From: Nymphaea colorata
Taxonomy: Eukaryota > Streptophyta > Magnoliopsida > Nymphaeales > Nymphaeaceae
Direction: 5' to 3'
DNA length: 64,000 bases
Assembly: GCF_008831285.2 (NCBI RefSeq)
Contig: NC_045149.1
Coordinates: 5,013,500-5,077,499, forward strand
The notes below the pieces were generated by a model. The model saw nothing but the letters and a program-made list of their open reading frames with translations, searched no databases and had not been told where the DNA came from. Position 1 is the first letter of the stretch. Each line of letters opens with the position of its first letter. Of the stretch, positions 11,251-24,449 are shown piece by piece. The translations under genes and the position numbers were made by a program.

Positions 11251-11635
11251 TATGTAGAATTGTCTTCCATGTTTATTAAATGCTGCTAATTTTAATACGT
11301 TTTTCGAGTGAAGGAAAAAAGAAAGATATGAAGAAAAACATGACATTTTAGATTATTATGAAATAGAAAAAAAAAAGATGAAGCTATCCAATTTATGGTT
11401 GATTCAAATGAAGATCCTTTGTTAAGCTCAAATGAAGAGAAAAATGATGAAAACCTATGAATATATTAAAAAATTATTATTATTTGAATATTTGTATTAA
11501 TGCAGTTCATAGTATTTGAATATTTGTTTGAACTTTGAATATTTTGATTAAAATCTTGCATATTGCTTATTCGCATTGTTCTTTATTCAAATAGGGTCTA
11601 CACATCACTTCGCATCAATGCACTTAACAACATTG

Positions 11636-14470
11636 ATCCCAAATGTGTAGGATTATCTGAGATTGTGACAAGTGTCAATAATTTAAGAGTGGAAGAGTCC
11701 CAAATATAGTAGACTTTTAGGATTTTGACATGTATCCTTTGATAGTGGGTGATCAAATAGTATGGTGACACATGTTCTTGACAGTGAGAGATTCAATAGG
11801 ATGGTGATACGTGTCCTTGAAGAGTGGAAGATTCAATAGGATCACGACATGTGTCAACATCTAGTCTAGGTTCATATTGTTATCTGGTTTTAGAGAGATC
11901 TGGATTGAGATCTGAATAATAATTTGAATCTAAGACTTGGATAAAATCTAGATCAATATATAGATTGACAAGTTTAGATTTGGATATCTAAAATTAAGAT
12001 TTGAATTTGGATCAAAGCAAATTGCATATCTGAGTTTTGATTTTGCAATCTGAATCAATGATTTGAAGTCTAGGCACACAAATTGGGCTTAAAGTGGGTC
12101 TTGTGGGGCTCATACCCAATGTTCAGAAGGTAGACTAGGCTTGATCTAGGTTTGGACTTAGTTGGATATAAAGTTAGACTTGGCTCAGGTCAAACGAGAT
12201 TTAGTTCTAATCATATAGTTTCAGCTAGGTTTAAACCTGCTTGAACTCAATTCCATGTTGGCTCAAACTTTGCATGAGCCTTACTAACCTCTGGTTTGGC
12301 ACAGGACCGTCCTATGCTTGGTTCATGTAACTCCAAACTTAGGTTTGTTTTAAAATAATGTTGCATGTACAAATGATGAATTTACCCTTGGTGCAAACTT
12401 GAGTTCTACAAGATTGGGTAGGCAGACAGACCAAACTGGGATGTGGGGTTAGGCTTAGTCCTAAGAGCACGCCAAAATTTGATCAGAAAATTCCTCAATT
12501 TGCCTTGAAAAAACATATTTTTTAAAATTGACCAAACTGAAATAAACCATGTAAATGGAAATATGGAAGGAAAATGGGAACAAGGATTTCAATATTATAT
12601 ATGAGAAATGAACACGCTGATACTCTCCTTGAGTGACATTGAATCTATTTGTACATGCAGATTGAAAATTGGCATCCTAGATCTTTCAAAAATCCATTCA
12701 AAAGTCACTAGTGACAATTTTTGGGCATGGACACTTCAGGAGATGGATGCTAGTAAGCTAGTAAACTTGTTTGGAGGATACTTGGTGATTCTCAGAGATG
12801 GAAATCACTACAATTGATCTTGGGTAAAACAATTCTCAGGATTTTCATGATTGTTCTTGAAAAATTGGAGGAAATGGGACAAAATGAGGTCATCTAGGAT
12901 AAAATGGTTATTTTTCTGTGGCAACAACTTGGGGTCTTTGATACCTAGACCATATGATTTGATCTGGTGTACCTCATGGCCTCTATATTTGAAATTCGTT
13001 TAGAAAATCAGTTTGAAATCTCATTTTTTGAGGGGTAAAATGGTCATTTTATCTTATAAAAATTTAGCTTGTCTACACCATTTTCCCGTAGTGTTTACAT
13101 ACAAAATTTCACAAATTTTCTTGTGGCTGTTCATATGGAAAAGTTTCAAAAAAATGTACTTGTCTTTGTATCTTTTGCAGGAATTCATAAAAGATAAAGA
13201 CTCAAATATCAATACGAGATTTGACCATTTCTTGCACCCTTATCAGAGTAATCTGGTCAAGGACTACTAAATGTTCTAGGTTATAAGTTCTTATTGTCAT
13301 CCTAATCTTAACATGCCCTAATTTTAAGAAAATGAGATTTGGTAAAACTATGAAGATCATTAGCAATCGGAATGCATGAATTAAAAAAAATACATTTAAA
13401 TCCCATACAATGCAGTTCATGGTCTGTGCCATCAATGATCCATGCAACGAGTCATAGAACTAATATGAATGCATGCAAATTAGGTCCAGACATAGTTGAG
13501 ATCTGGTTTCCTAAAATTTTGAAATCCTAGACTAAGGACGCTTATGACCTAAAATCCAAATTATGAAGATTCAAATCTGAGTTCCAAAATCTGAATCTTG
13601 GAAAATCCAAATTTAATCATAATGATCCAATTCGAAGATCTTAATATGAAAGCTTGTAATTAAGGTTTTGGATCTAAGGGGTCGACTATGGTTTGGATCC
13701 GAATTAAATATTGAAATCCAAGCTTGTAAGATATGAGTATTAATCCAAATAATGTGGAGATTTGAAATCCTGGATTCAAATTAGGCTAACCCTATGAGAT
13801 CTGACATCGTGAGTCAAATTACAAGATCAAAGATGCAAAGTTTTAGATATAATGTTTAAATTCTAAATTGGAATATAATTCTATGTAAGATCCAAAATCA
13901 TGTTCCAAATTCATTAGAAGTTAGATTGAAATTCACAATGTGAGATCTAGATGGAAATTCAATCTACTAATATGGATCTAAGATCTGGTCAAGTTCAAAT
14001 CCAAATTTGAATGCCAAAAATCCAATTCGTGATTTATGGATCCATCCTAGGTTCATATGGCTAAAACCACATTGGGTCAAATGGGTTAACTTAGATAATA
14101 GGCTCAAGGTTTTAGGCTAGCTCCAACGTGGGTTGGGGTTAGGTTTGTTATAGTGTGTGCAATGTTTGAACTGGTTGGGTTTGGGTAGGCTGATCTGAGG
14201 TTTAGCTTTCAATCATGTTTGAACCTAAGGTTTTGGAAAAAGAACTTGAAAACCTATTCAATTTTGTAGACATGCAGTTCAAGATCTATGTTTTCAAAAA
14301 CTATATTCACATAAAAGTCAATTTGGAGTAAGTGTGTCTAAGGACAATTGTCGCATGCAAGTAGCTGATAACTCAACCTGATTCTCACATGAACCTAATT
14401 CTAAGTGCACCAAGTTGAAACTAAATGCATGACATAAAGAAAAAGCAACCTATATAAATGCACATAGAAC
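11636..14470. repeat. Non-coding repeat R, copy 1, right part
   Basis: Continuation of R beyond the hAT insertion. 11640-13085 aligns with 17100-18770. Shared phrases include GACAAGTGTC, ATCTAGATCAA, CCAAACTTA-GTTT, GATACTCTC-T-GAGTGA and AAAATGGTCATTTT. 13086-14470 has no partner in copy 2. The DNA is rich in TTTGAATC/GGATCTAAG-type words in both orientations, so internal inverted similarity is possible. No ORF resembles a known protein. Confidence 0.65.
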
Positions 14471-15469
14471 ATAATAAAATCATCTAATTATAATATGTAT
14501 GATTTTGAAAATTGAATCCATGCAAGGTCCAAGCTATATCAAGAATCCATGTGCAATGACTATTGTCACGAGTCAAGGGGTGAACTAGCTTGAGTTCCTT
14601 AGTGGCTTTGATTGCACATTTGAAAAACAAATGTTGCATTATAATGTCAAAAAGCAAATACAATATTCATAATAGCAAGAATATAAATTGACACATCAAA
14701 TTATGATTTGCAAACTAGACCCTTAGACTAGGTTTCAAACATGTTAAGATAACCTAAACAAACCCTAATTATGTCTAAAACATGAGACAAATCAAGGCTA
14801 GAAATTAAAGTGGAATTTAGCTTAAAGTTAACAAGTTGAACATGAAAGATGGTTTATGTGAAAAGCCAAACAAATTGACTCGTTGGCTGACTTTGATGGG
14901 TTCAAAAGTTAGACTAACCATGGTAGATTGAAAAAAAAATTGGAAGAAAGATTCTTTATACATGGGAGAATGAGCTCCAAGTTGTAGATTTGAAAAACCA
15001 TTTTGGATTTGATATAGGACCAGAAACCTATGATAAAAATATGAAATTGCAAAAAATGGAGCATGTAAAACGGATTGAATAGACACATTTGATCTGATTG
15101 AAACCCTATCATTAGAAAATTAGTCTATAAACTCTTTGTATAAAAGAAAATTTACAAAATTTTATATATTTGAAAAACACGCACGGATAAAATGTTATGA
15201 CATTGCAAACTTAGGGTAGAAACATGAATGATGCAAAAACCCCAAAAGTAAAATTAACTTAGTGACTCTATGACCATTTACATAATGGTGAAATCAACTC
15301 CGTTCACCTTAAAAATTGGTTTGCATATCCTCTTCATAATAAAAAAGCAACAGCAATTTACAGAATCACAACATGAGTGGAACAAAAAGTTTTACTCTGA
15401 CAAAATTAGAGCCAAAATCTAATATGTAGAGAGACTACATGAAACAAGTCAAACAGCTACCTTCAATAT

Positions 15470-16305
15470 GGTAGTGTTTGATGGCCAGGAATTTTCTTGT
15501 AGCTCAGGAAATAAATTCAAATTTTCAAAATATTTCCAGTTTATCAAATGCGGAATTTTTTTTTTTACCGTTAAAGTTGAAAACAGAAATTTATTTCCCG
15601 AAAAATGTTTCCACCTCTCCGGTGAAAACATTTTTCTGGAAATTTTTTTGTGCCCATTGGGGCATGCTCGCGTCATCCTCAACATTTCGTTGGGCATCCT
15701 CCTCCTCCTGCATTTTCCTCCTTCCCCCATTCCCTGTCCCCTCCCGTCACAGAGACCGTCTCTCCTCCGCTGGACAGTCGTTGGACGGCCGTAATCCTCC
15801 AGCTGCCCGCCGATCAGCCCTCTGCCGCTCTTATCTCTCACTCTCTCTTTCTCTCACGCTCTCTCCTGCTGCCGCTGCGCTTTCATCATTCCTCCTTCCC
15901 TTCTTCCTCCTTCTCTCTTCTTCATCCTCCCTCCTTCCCTTCTTCCTCCGCCTCCCTTCTTCATCCTCCCTTCTTCCTTCTTCCTTCTTCCTTCTTCCTT
16001 CTTCCTCCCTTCTTCCTCCTCCCTCCTTCCCTTCTTCCTCCGCCTCCCTTCTTCCTCCTCCCTCCTTCCCTTCTTCCTCCTCCAGCCATATCTTCTTCTT
16101 CCTCTGCAAAGGGTTTCAGAGCAACCCATCGATTCTTCCTCCCTTGCCATCAAACGATGAAATTTGTTTCCAGCAAAATAATTTCAAGTTAACAAACATA
16201 ATATCGTTTTGGAAATATGGAATTTTTTTTCCCATTCACCAATTCCAAAAATACATTTCTTGAAACTTCTTTCCGAAAACATATTTCCAGCCATCAAACG
16301 CTACC
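15470..16305. mobile_element. PIF/Harbinger (Tourist)-like MITE, 836 bp
   Basis: The left end reads GGTAGTGTTTGATGGCCAGG and the right end in reverse reads GGTAGCGTTTGATGGCTGGA. The first 15 bases differ at one position and the similarity continues into AATTT-rich sequence. Ends of this style (GG...GTGTTTG) are typical of Tourist/Harbinger MITEs. The flanks share TAT on both sides as a possible 3-bp target duplication, though TWA is the usual target. The insertion interrupts R copy 2, whose alignment to copy 1 resumes after it. There is no transposase. The middle is pyrimidine-rich. Confidence 0.75.
15836..16085. repeat. Pyrimidine tract (CTTCTTCCTCC repeats) in MITE core
   Basis: About 250 bp almost free of purines on the + strand, built from CTTCTTCCTCCTCCCTCCTT-like units. 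Long open frames on both strands (Ser/Pro/Leu-rich or Glu/Gly/Arg-rich) follow from the composition and are not genes. Such homopurine-homopyrimidine DNA can form triplex structures. Confidence 0.9.
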
Positions 16306-19300
16306 TATGGGATTTAAGTGAGTTATAGGCATCCTTTTGTGTTGAAAATTTGGGAATAGAATCTTGGTAAGATCAACAATAATTGAAAGCTTTGAAAAAA
16401 GTTAAATAGAGAGAGAGAGTGCGCTGACATCTCAAAGTTGATGAAAAATTTAGTTCTACAAAAAAAATTTGCAAAAAATAGTTTTGACTCAAACACCTAA
16501 TTGACAGGACAATCAATGTAGAATTGCCTCAAATTTGGTGTACAGATACTAACCATATAGATCTAACTTTTGGCTTTTACAGAATGCAAATCAGAGTTCA
16601 CAATAAAAGTTACAAGTTCAAAGTTTAAACAGTTTTGAAATTTGATTTCTATAATCTGAAAATTAAGAAAAAACAAACTTTATGAAAATGAACAAATGTA
16701 GGTTCAAATGGGCTTAGAATTTGATGAAATTTGGGACAAATAAGCTGGACACATATGAGAAACATGTGGTTTTTTACGGATTGTTGATATGACCCATGGT
16801 TAGAAAAATATAGTTTCATGAAATCAAGCAAAATTCTGGTTTTTTTGTAATTCTGAATTTTGCATGAACTCAAAAGGTTATATCTCTAAAGCTATAAAAC
16901 ACACAAACATCCCAAATGTCATGACCTAAATGCTTGCAAACCATTAATTTAAATGTATTTAAACTTAAGAAGAAGAATTAAAAATGAAAAAATAAAGAGA
17001 GAAGGAGCATAGCTGCAACTTTGGAGTTTAGAGAGAGAACAAAGGAGTCTAAGAGAGCCCAATGGGGATGTTCCCCCCTGGGGCTTCCCTATTTCTAGAG
17101 AATGAGTCTGAGGTGCAATAGAATCTCTATGATTCTAACAAGTGTCCAAATTCTAAAGTTAAAATTTTGATAACTGTCAACCTTTTAAAAGGTTAAATAG
17201 GCGACATGTGTCATCCATCTAAAAGGCTAGATGACTGACATGTTTCAACACCATATTAATTTGAACCTAAATGTTGGATTCAGATACAAATTTAGATTAC
17301 AATCTTAATTTGGAAGAGACCTAGATTGAGTTCTAAAGAAGTTTTTGGATCTAGGACTTGGATCAAAAGTCTAGATCAAGATCTAAAATGAGAAATTTAG
17401 ATCTACAGATCTAAAATTGAAAATTTGGATATGAGTCAAAGCAAATTACATATTTGAATTTTGATATTATGACATGAATCAAGGATCTGAGATATGGGTG
17501 ACCAAACTAGGCTTAGTATGGGTCTATTGGGCTCAGACTCAGTGTTTAGGAGGTAGACCTAGACATGGTCCACTTCTGGACTCAGCTGGGTGCAAGTTAG
17601 ACTTTACTCAGGTCAAACTGGGTTCAATTCTAGTCAAACAAGTTCAACAATGTTTTAAGCTAGTTTCTAGGTAGGCTCAAGACTTGCATGCACCTACTAA
17701 GCTCAGGTCTAGCATAGATATGCTCTAAGCTTGGTTCATGTAACTCCAAACTTAAGTTTATACAAAAATAATGCCTATATTATAATGGACATCTTTATCC
17801 TTGGTGCAAAGTTGGGCTCTACGAGCCTAGGCAAGTAATCTGCCCATACTAGAACGTAGACATTGGTTCAGTTTAGAGACCTGCCAAGTTTGATTGAAAA
17901 TTTATTTTATTTGCTTTTCGAAAATCACATTTCTCAAAATTGACCAGACTATATTAGACCTTTCTAAATGGAAAATGTAAAGGATAAAATGTGGATTGAG
18001 ATTTTGGACTTCTATGTGCGAACTGAAAACATTGATACTCTCTTCGAGTGATAATGAATCTGTTTGTGTGATCAGATTGAGAATTGATATTTCATATCTC
18101 TCAAAAATCAGATCAAAAGTTACTACTAACAGTCTTCGGTTGTGGACACTACAGAAGTTTTTTGAAAACTCCAATTGTATTCAACATGATCTCAGCTACG
18201 TTCAAGCCGACTCACTCGGATTAGGTTGAAGTGGTGATCATACATGTAGAAATGGGAGAAATAAAGTATCATTTGCTTTGACATTGAAATTCAAGATTGA
18301 AAACTAGAGGTAGAGCCAGAAATACTGTGGTAAGGCTGATAAAATCCCACTGAATGTCTAATCAGGTGTCTAGGTGTCCTAATAGCAAGAAATGATTGAA
18401 AAATGAGAGAAATTGGTCATTTCTAGACCATTCCCAGCTAAATGTAAGCTGGTAAGCATTGCCTGAGGGTTTCTAGTGACTTGTAGAGATGAAAATAACT
18501 TTGATTGATTTTAGTAAAACAATTCTGAGGATTTACATAATTGTTCTATAAAATTTAGAGAAAATGGGGTGATAGGGAGGGAAATAATGACTTTTTTTTT
18601 GTGGACAATGCAAGTGCTTTAGGTCATGGTAGGTATATGAGTTGCTCCGGTGTAGTTCACAACCCCTACATTTGAAATCATTTTGGAAAAATTAGTTCAA
18701 ACCCCCCATTTATTAAAAGTAAAATGGTCATTTTGATTTGTAAAAAAAATGGGAATGTCTACACCCATAGTTTAAACTAAAGCGTTGTCTCTGTCATTTT
18801 ATAGGTGTTTTTACTCTTTCAGGGGAGTGCCTTCCATTCAGTCAAAAGCTATATTTTTGTCGCTTTTATCCGGTAACACATTGTTCATTGTTATGAAACA
18901 TAATGTAATCCAACTCAAACCTCGTAAAAGAATTTTTCAATACATGAAACACATTTCTGGTAGGAGTGAACACGAGCCGAGTCGAGCCCAAGTTCAGTCA
19001 GCTCGAACTTGGCTTGACTAAAGGAAACCTCGAGCTCTACTTGGCTCGAGCTCGAGAATAGCTCGACCACAGCAGCTCAAGCTTGACTCAGCAGTCACAT
19101 GTTGAGCTCGAGCTCGACTTGATTAAGGCTCGATAAACTCGTTTGATACTCACCGTTACTTGCTGAGCTCGAGCTCAACTCAATTAAGGCTCGACAAACT
19201 CGTTTGATACTCATCGTATAATTATATTATGTAATCACGGTGGGGATTTATTTTTTTCCCTTCTTAAACTTCTACTTTTGCTAATCACATTATGTTACGG

Positions 19301-19358
19301 ATATATTATATTCTTTGAGATGCTTCATTAATATAAATTCTGTTGTTTAACTCTGTGA

Positions 19359-19508
<150 letters not shown>

Positions 19509-19767
19509 TTACTGATAGGATGATAGGACCCATTTGCAAAGTTGAGTTCACCCGATATAGTGGTGGGAAGAGTAACATCTCCAAAGGTGGCGACTTTCTC
19601 CTCTAGAGGCCAGAGGGCCTAGCCAATTGTCTTTGGACCTTATAAAGGTGCTAAAGATGATTGAATAGTTGAAGACATCCGCTGGATTCTACATTTTTCC
19701 TTTCTGCTGGAAAATGATACTATGACACAAAATTCACCCTTCTCTTCTAAATTAACCTAGCAAACAA

Positions 19768-20100
19768 TTTTCTTGATTCCGACGAAGAAAATATTTAAAT
19801 GTAAATTCCTTTGTAGAGAACATCAACTCAATGGGTTTAATAGTGTCTTAGAGCCATAATTCCCATCCACATGCAGATATTCAGTGTTTCTATGCTAAGC
19901 AAGTTCACCATAAACATAGGCTCTTCTTTGTCGTTTTCTTGATACCGACAAAGAAAATATTTAAATGCAAATTCTTTTGCAGAGACATCAACTCAATGGG
20001 TTTAATAGTGTCTTAGAACCATACTTGCCATCCACATGCAGATATTTCAGTGTTTCTAAGCGAAGCAAATTCACCATAAACATAGGCTCTTTTTTTATGC
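19768..20100. repeat. 166-bp direct tandem duplication
   Basis: Two copies, one starting TTTTCTTGATTCCGACGAAG (19768) and one starting TTTTCTTGATACCGACAAAG (19934). They run through AACTCAATGGGTTTAATAG and CACCATAAACATAGGCTCTT. They differ by a handful of substitutions and one or two indels. No coding content recognised. Confidence 0.85.
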
Positions 20101-20757
20101 CTCAGCTGGCTTCCATTTGAGACTCCACTTGAAGATAATATGTTCGGAAAAAACAAAGAGAAATGTTGATAACAGGAAACAAATAAAGAGACATCAAGAA
20201 ATGTTGAGATATGAAAATTTGTCGCCTAGATTCATGAGCCTTCAGATTCTGCAAGGAAAATAGAATCCTTAGGGACTTCTTAAGTAACAGAAGATATTGT
20301 TACCACCACGAAGTCCATGAGGCTCAACCTCAGTCCTCACAGTCAAGACATCCTTAAACTACTTCTCAAAGGGTGCTCACCAAGCACAGCCATGCATTCG
20401 GATAGAAAGTTCAAAAAAAATGCAGGCTCAACCCTTAGTAGGCTATAGCTACCTTGCTTACCAGCATCTGCCTGTTCAATTTTGTTACCAGGCCAGGCCC
20501 AAGAGGCTTGATTGCCAGTCTAGCTGAGAGAGAGTGAGAGAGAGAACTACATACATGCACACACGCAGAAGCTCTTCAGGTAATTCAGGGTACATACATG
20601 CATGCACGCATAAGCTCTTCACACAGTCATGAACATTTGACATCAAAGTAGAAAACTGTAAGAGGCAACAGAAATAGACACTAAAATCACATTAGATCAA
20701 GAGAAAAAGAAAATAAAAGAATGAGAAAAAACAAGCATTACCAAGAGGCAACTTGAA

Positions 20758-22954
20758 TCATTCTAGTGATACATATTCACTTGATTAATCCTCAACCTGA
20801 AAGGAATACATATAGTCAATTAACAAATTATTCATAAAATATTTAATGAATACCATTTCTTCAAGATATACTTACTTTTGTTAACACTTCATGTATTGGA
20901 TCATCATCATTCTTTACCCAATTATCCAAACAAACCAAAGCTTCAACTATTTTTTGTAACAATGAACTACGACTATCATTTAGAATTTGACCTCTTATAT
21001 TAAAAGCTTCTTCTAAAGCAACAGAAGTTATTGAAATTGATAACAAATCACGTGTCATTTGTTAAAGAATTTGATATTTGGATTCTTTATCCTTACACCA
21101 TTGCAAAATATTAAAACAATCTTCATCACTATTATCATCATGCTTAATCAATCCATCATCCAAATATATGTCTATCTCAGATTTGATGACCTGAAAAACA
21201 ACATTCTCAGTATTACCTAAGAACTTAAAAAATAGCTTTCCTCCACCACGTGGTGTGTCTCGAGTCTCTCAACCTTGAATACTGGAGGAATTAGTTGATT
21301 AGTTGATATGGTAGAAATATTGGCATCTACTTCATTTCTTTGAATGTAAGTTTCATAAACATCTTGTAATGATTGTTTTATCATTTACATTTGTTCTTCC
21401 TTTTCTTCTCTTGACTGGTAGTTTTTTGAAAAGACAAATTCTGGTAATGTGAGTTTTATTCTTGGAACCAATATGGATGCAATAATCATTAATAAGTCAC
21501 AGGATTTCCAATATTTATCAAATTTCTCATTCATTTTCATTGTCATTGCCTTCATAAATCCACCTTCATTTCAACATTTTTCTGCAATATTTCTTGAACT
21601 CTCCAAATTTCAAGAAAATACAAGTTTATTGTTGCATAAGATGACCTAAAAAATAAGGTGGAGACACCATAGAAAACTTGAAGAAAATCGCAAATCACTG
21701 CCATTTTTTTCTCAATCCTCAAGTCCAAGCAATCATATCAAGCCTAGGTCTTCCATGCTATACCTTGCAAAAGCATCTTTATATGCAAGAGCTATTTCCA
21801 ACATAAAATATATTGAATTCTATTGAGTTAGTACATTTAACACTAACTTCTTTGTTGTTGAAATTTCTAACTCTCTAGCTGCATCTGCAAAACCATGGAG
21901 TCTTGAAAGTGAAACTTTGATATACTTTACTGCATCTCTAATGTTAATGATTTCATTTTTAATGACACTCAACCCATCTTGTACCATCAGATTCAAAATA
22001 TGTGCACAACATCGTACATGAAAAAAAAATTCTATAATAAAAGTTGATGTCGCTTTCTTTCATGTTCTCTTTTAATTTTCTAACAAGAACATCATTTGAT
22101 GAAGCTTTTCAATTGTAATAGATATTTTTTTTTTAAATATCTCAATCTGCTAGATGCTTAGCAATTACATTTACTAAAACTAACCTAGTATGAGGTGGCT
22201 CAACTTCAATAAAGTTGATGATACGTTGTTGCATATTCCAATCTTTATCAATGAAATGTGTTGTTAATGCTATATATCCAAGTTATTGGTTTGACGTCCA
22301 TATATTTGTAGTCAAAACAATCTTATCAACACCCTTCAAGACTTCTTTCAATTTTTTCTTTTCATCTTTATACAATTTAATTATATCTCTCCTAACTGTC
22401 ATTATTGAAACTGGCAACCAATTAGGAAAACCAAACCTAACCCAAACCAACAATTATCCACTATAAAAAAAAACATGCTCTCCGATTGCCACTAATTTTG
22501 TAATTATCTCTCTTATTGATTAAGCATCGATGTTAGAACCCATTTCTACAAGCTTCTTCGTGACATCTGAAGTATTTCTGGATTTAAAACTTAAAATTGT
22601 TTGCTTTTTGTTAGCAAAACGCGTCAAGCATTTGTGCTTTTTCATTGATGATGTAGATTCTCATGTACTTATCATAAATAGTGTATTGCACTACTTACAT
22701 TTTCCATTTTACATACCATTTACAATTACCACGTCAAAATCGTTTCATATTGTAAAAGTCTTTACTCTTGATCTTTTTGCACCATTTACATGTGATTCAT
22801 AAGCATCTATTGAAACTCTTTCATTTTCAATGCCTTGTGAATCCGTAGGAGTTTCATTAGAGGAATGTACTCCGATTGGGACATCATCTGAGCTTTGTCT
22901 CGAATCGCATACTTGCTTGCCTTTATCAATGATATTTATTTTTAAATTTGTCAT
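20758..22954 (-). pseudogene. hAT transposase (BED type), degenerate second copy
   Basis: Reverse-strand homologue of the transposase at 179-2372, from ATG at 22952-22954 (MTNLKINIIDKGKQVCDSR against MTNLGSSSINKGKQVCDSR) down to the short last exon ending near 20758. Recognisable pieces include the DSRQSSDDVPIGVHSSNETP segment, the BED region, and the dimerisation region at 20861-21058 (MTRDLLSISITSVALEEAFN). Many stops and frameshifts separate them. It is far more decayed than copy 1. Confidence 0.85.
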
Positions 22955-24449
22955 TCTTCAAACAGGTAATTTCCCCTTCTGCTCAAGCAATTCTCCTATT
23001 CGAACATAAAATTTGACAGAAACATTATAAGAGAATATGAATATTATTTATGAAATCTAAAGTTCTTGACTGTCATTTTTAGTAACAATGCTCACCTCTT
23101 GGTAGGGGAGTTTGTAGATGAAGTGTTCAAAGAATTAACAGGTAGCTAAATAACCAGATAGGGTAAGAAAAAAAGACTCACCAACAAAATTAGATGCCTT
23201 TCTTTGGCCACTTGGTCGAGCACCCTTTGAGAGTGTTGACTCCATTAACTTAAGAAGTTCCTAGCCTACAATATTGTAAACATGTTTAGTTGGAAACTAA
23301 GTACAAATTATATGTTGTTGCATGAACAAATAAGCCTAGACAAAATAGTTGGAATCTCTAAAAGAATCTTTGCAATGAGAAATTAACTAAAAAAGAACAT
23401 TGGTTTGCTTCTCGCTACGACAGGAACCTTGGTTTGCTAATGATGCTCTTGATTGAGGTGGCATGGAAACTGTAACAGATTTTTCCTTTGATTATAAAGG
23501 AGAAAGAAACTCTTCCAAGCACTGATGTTGAAGCATGATAGTCTCAATTGATGTTATACAACCCCTATAAGATAAAAAAGAAGTCAGACAACATAGATAT
23601 CCAAGTAGTTAATGACATGCTGATCCATAAACTAATATTTGTCACTCTGTCACTCTGTGAGAATTACACATTTAAGATTGTAACAAGTATCCTGATTCGT
23701 ATAATACCTTTGTTACGTAACATAACTATAAAGAGAAACTAAACGTGGAAAAACCAATGGACTTAGAACAACCTGCAAGCTAAGCAATCATACAGTGTGA
23801 TTTTGACAGGTTCACTTTGAGACTGACTTTTCTGAGGTACCAACTTTTGTTGGTCGATCCACCATACAAATAAAATTAGCTCAACTCAACTATATTGAGG
23901 CATCATGTTTAAGTTCCATTGCAAGTATGTTCACCAGATTGGCGAATCCTTAACAGGGAAAGAGACTTGAAAAGCCAGTCACATTTTGGGACTATTTTAC
24001 CCATTTCTCATATAAGACACCCGAGAGGAGACTTCAAGAATGGCAGAACCTGACTCCGACAGTCCTCGTCAACAAGGGGAGATCAAAGCAGCGGCACCCT
24101 GCCTAAACCAGTTGAAGTTGAAGGATGAAGGGTTTTCTTACGAATAAGGGTTTCTACATTGGGGGAAAACATTTTTGAAACGATTGAGCATAATATCGCA
24201 AACCGAGACAAAGGGTTCCAAAACCGATTTTTTAATTAAAAAACGAGTTGGGTGTTACACATCATTAATCGAGCCGAGTCGAGGTTTAACAGTCTAAAAT
24301 CAGTGAACTCGAACTCGACTCGATTATTTGAATGAGTCGACTCGTGAACTCAAGCTTGACTTGTTAAGCAAATTACTCGGCTCGAACTCGTTTATGAGTT
24401 GAACTTTAACGAGTCAGCTCAAGTAGCTCGACTCGTTGTTCACCCCTAG

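Larger units (their letters stand above)
7511..11635 (+). mobile_element. hAT transposon with DUF659 transposase, both ends and target duplication present
   Basis: The left end reads TAGTGTTGTTAAATGCAT; the right end in reverse reads CAATGTTGTTAAGTGCAT. These match at 15 of 18 positions, all differences being transitions, and fit the CAGTGTTGTTAAA ends common in plant hAT elements of this kind. Flanking octamers GTCCCAAA (7503-7510) and ATCCCAAA (11636-11643) form a 7/8 target site duplication. The host repeat R continues on both sides, which independently confirms the borders. Inside, from left to right: a GC-rich patch with tandem repeats, a Copia 3' remnant, and the broken transposase. The element is about 4.1 kb and no longer autonomous. 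Confidence 0.85.
14471..18770. repeat. Non-coding repeat R, copy 2, split by a MITE
   Basis: A second R unit directly after copy 1 in the same orientation. Its left part (14471-15469 and 16306-17100) aligns with 5884-7510 and its right part (17100-18770) with 11640-13085. The join at about 17100 is continuous here, which shows that 7510 and 11636 were once adjacent. Divergence between copies looks substantial, with many substitutions and small indels, so the duplication is old. No coding potential seen. Similarity to copy 1 fades near 18770, about 190 bp before the next hAT element. Confidence 0.65.

Noticed and set aside
15449-16263. Long Ser/Pro/Leu-rich and Glu/Arg-rich frames on both strands
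   Set aside because: They span a pyrimidine tract in a MITE; frames stay open because of composition, not selection.
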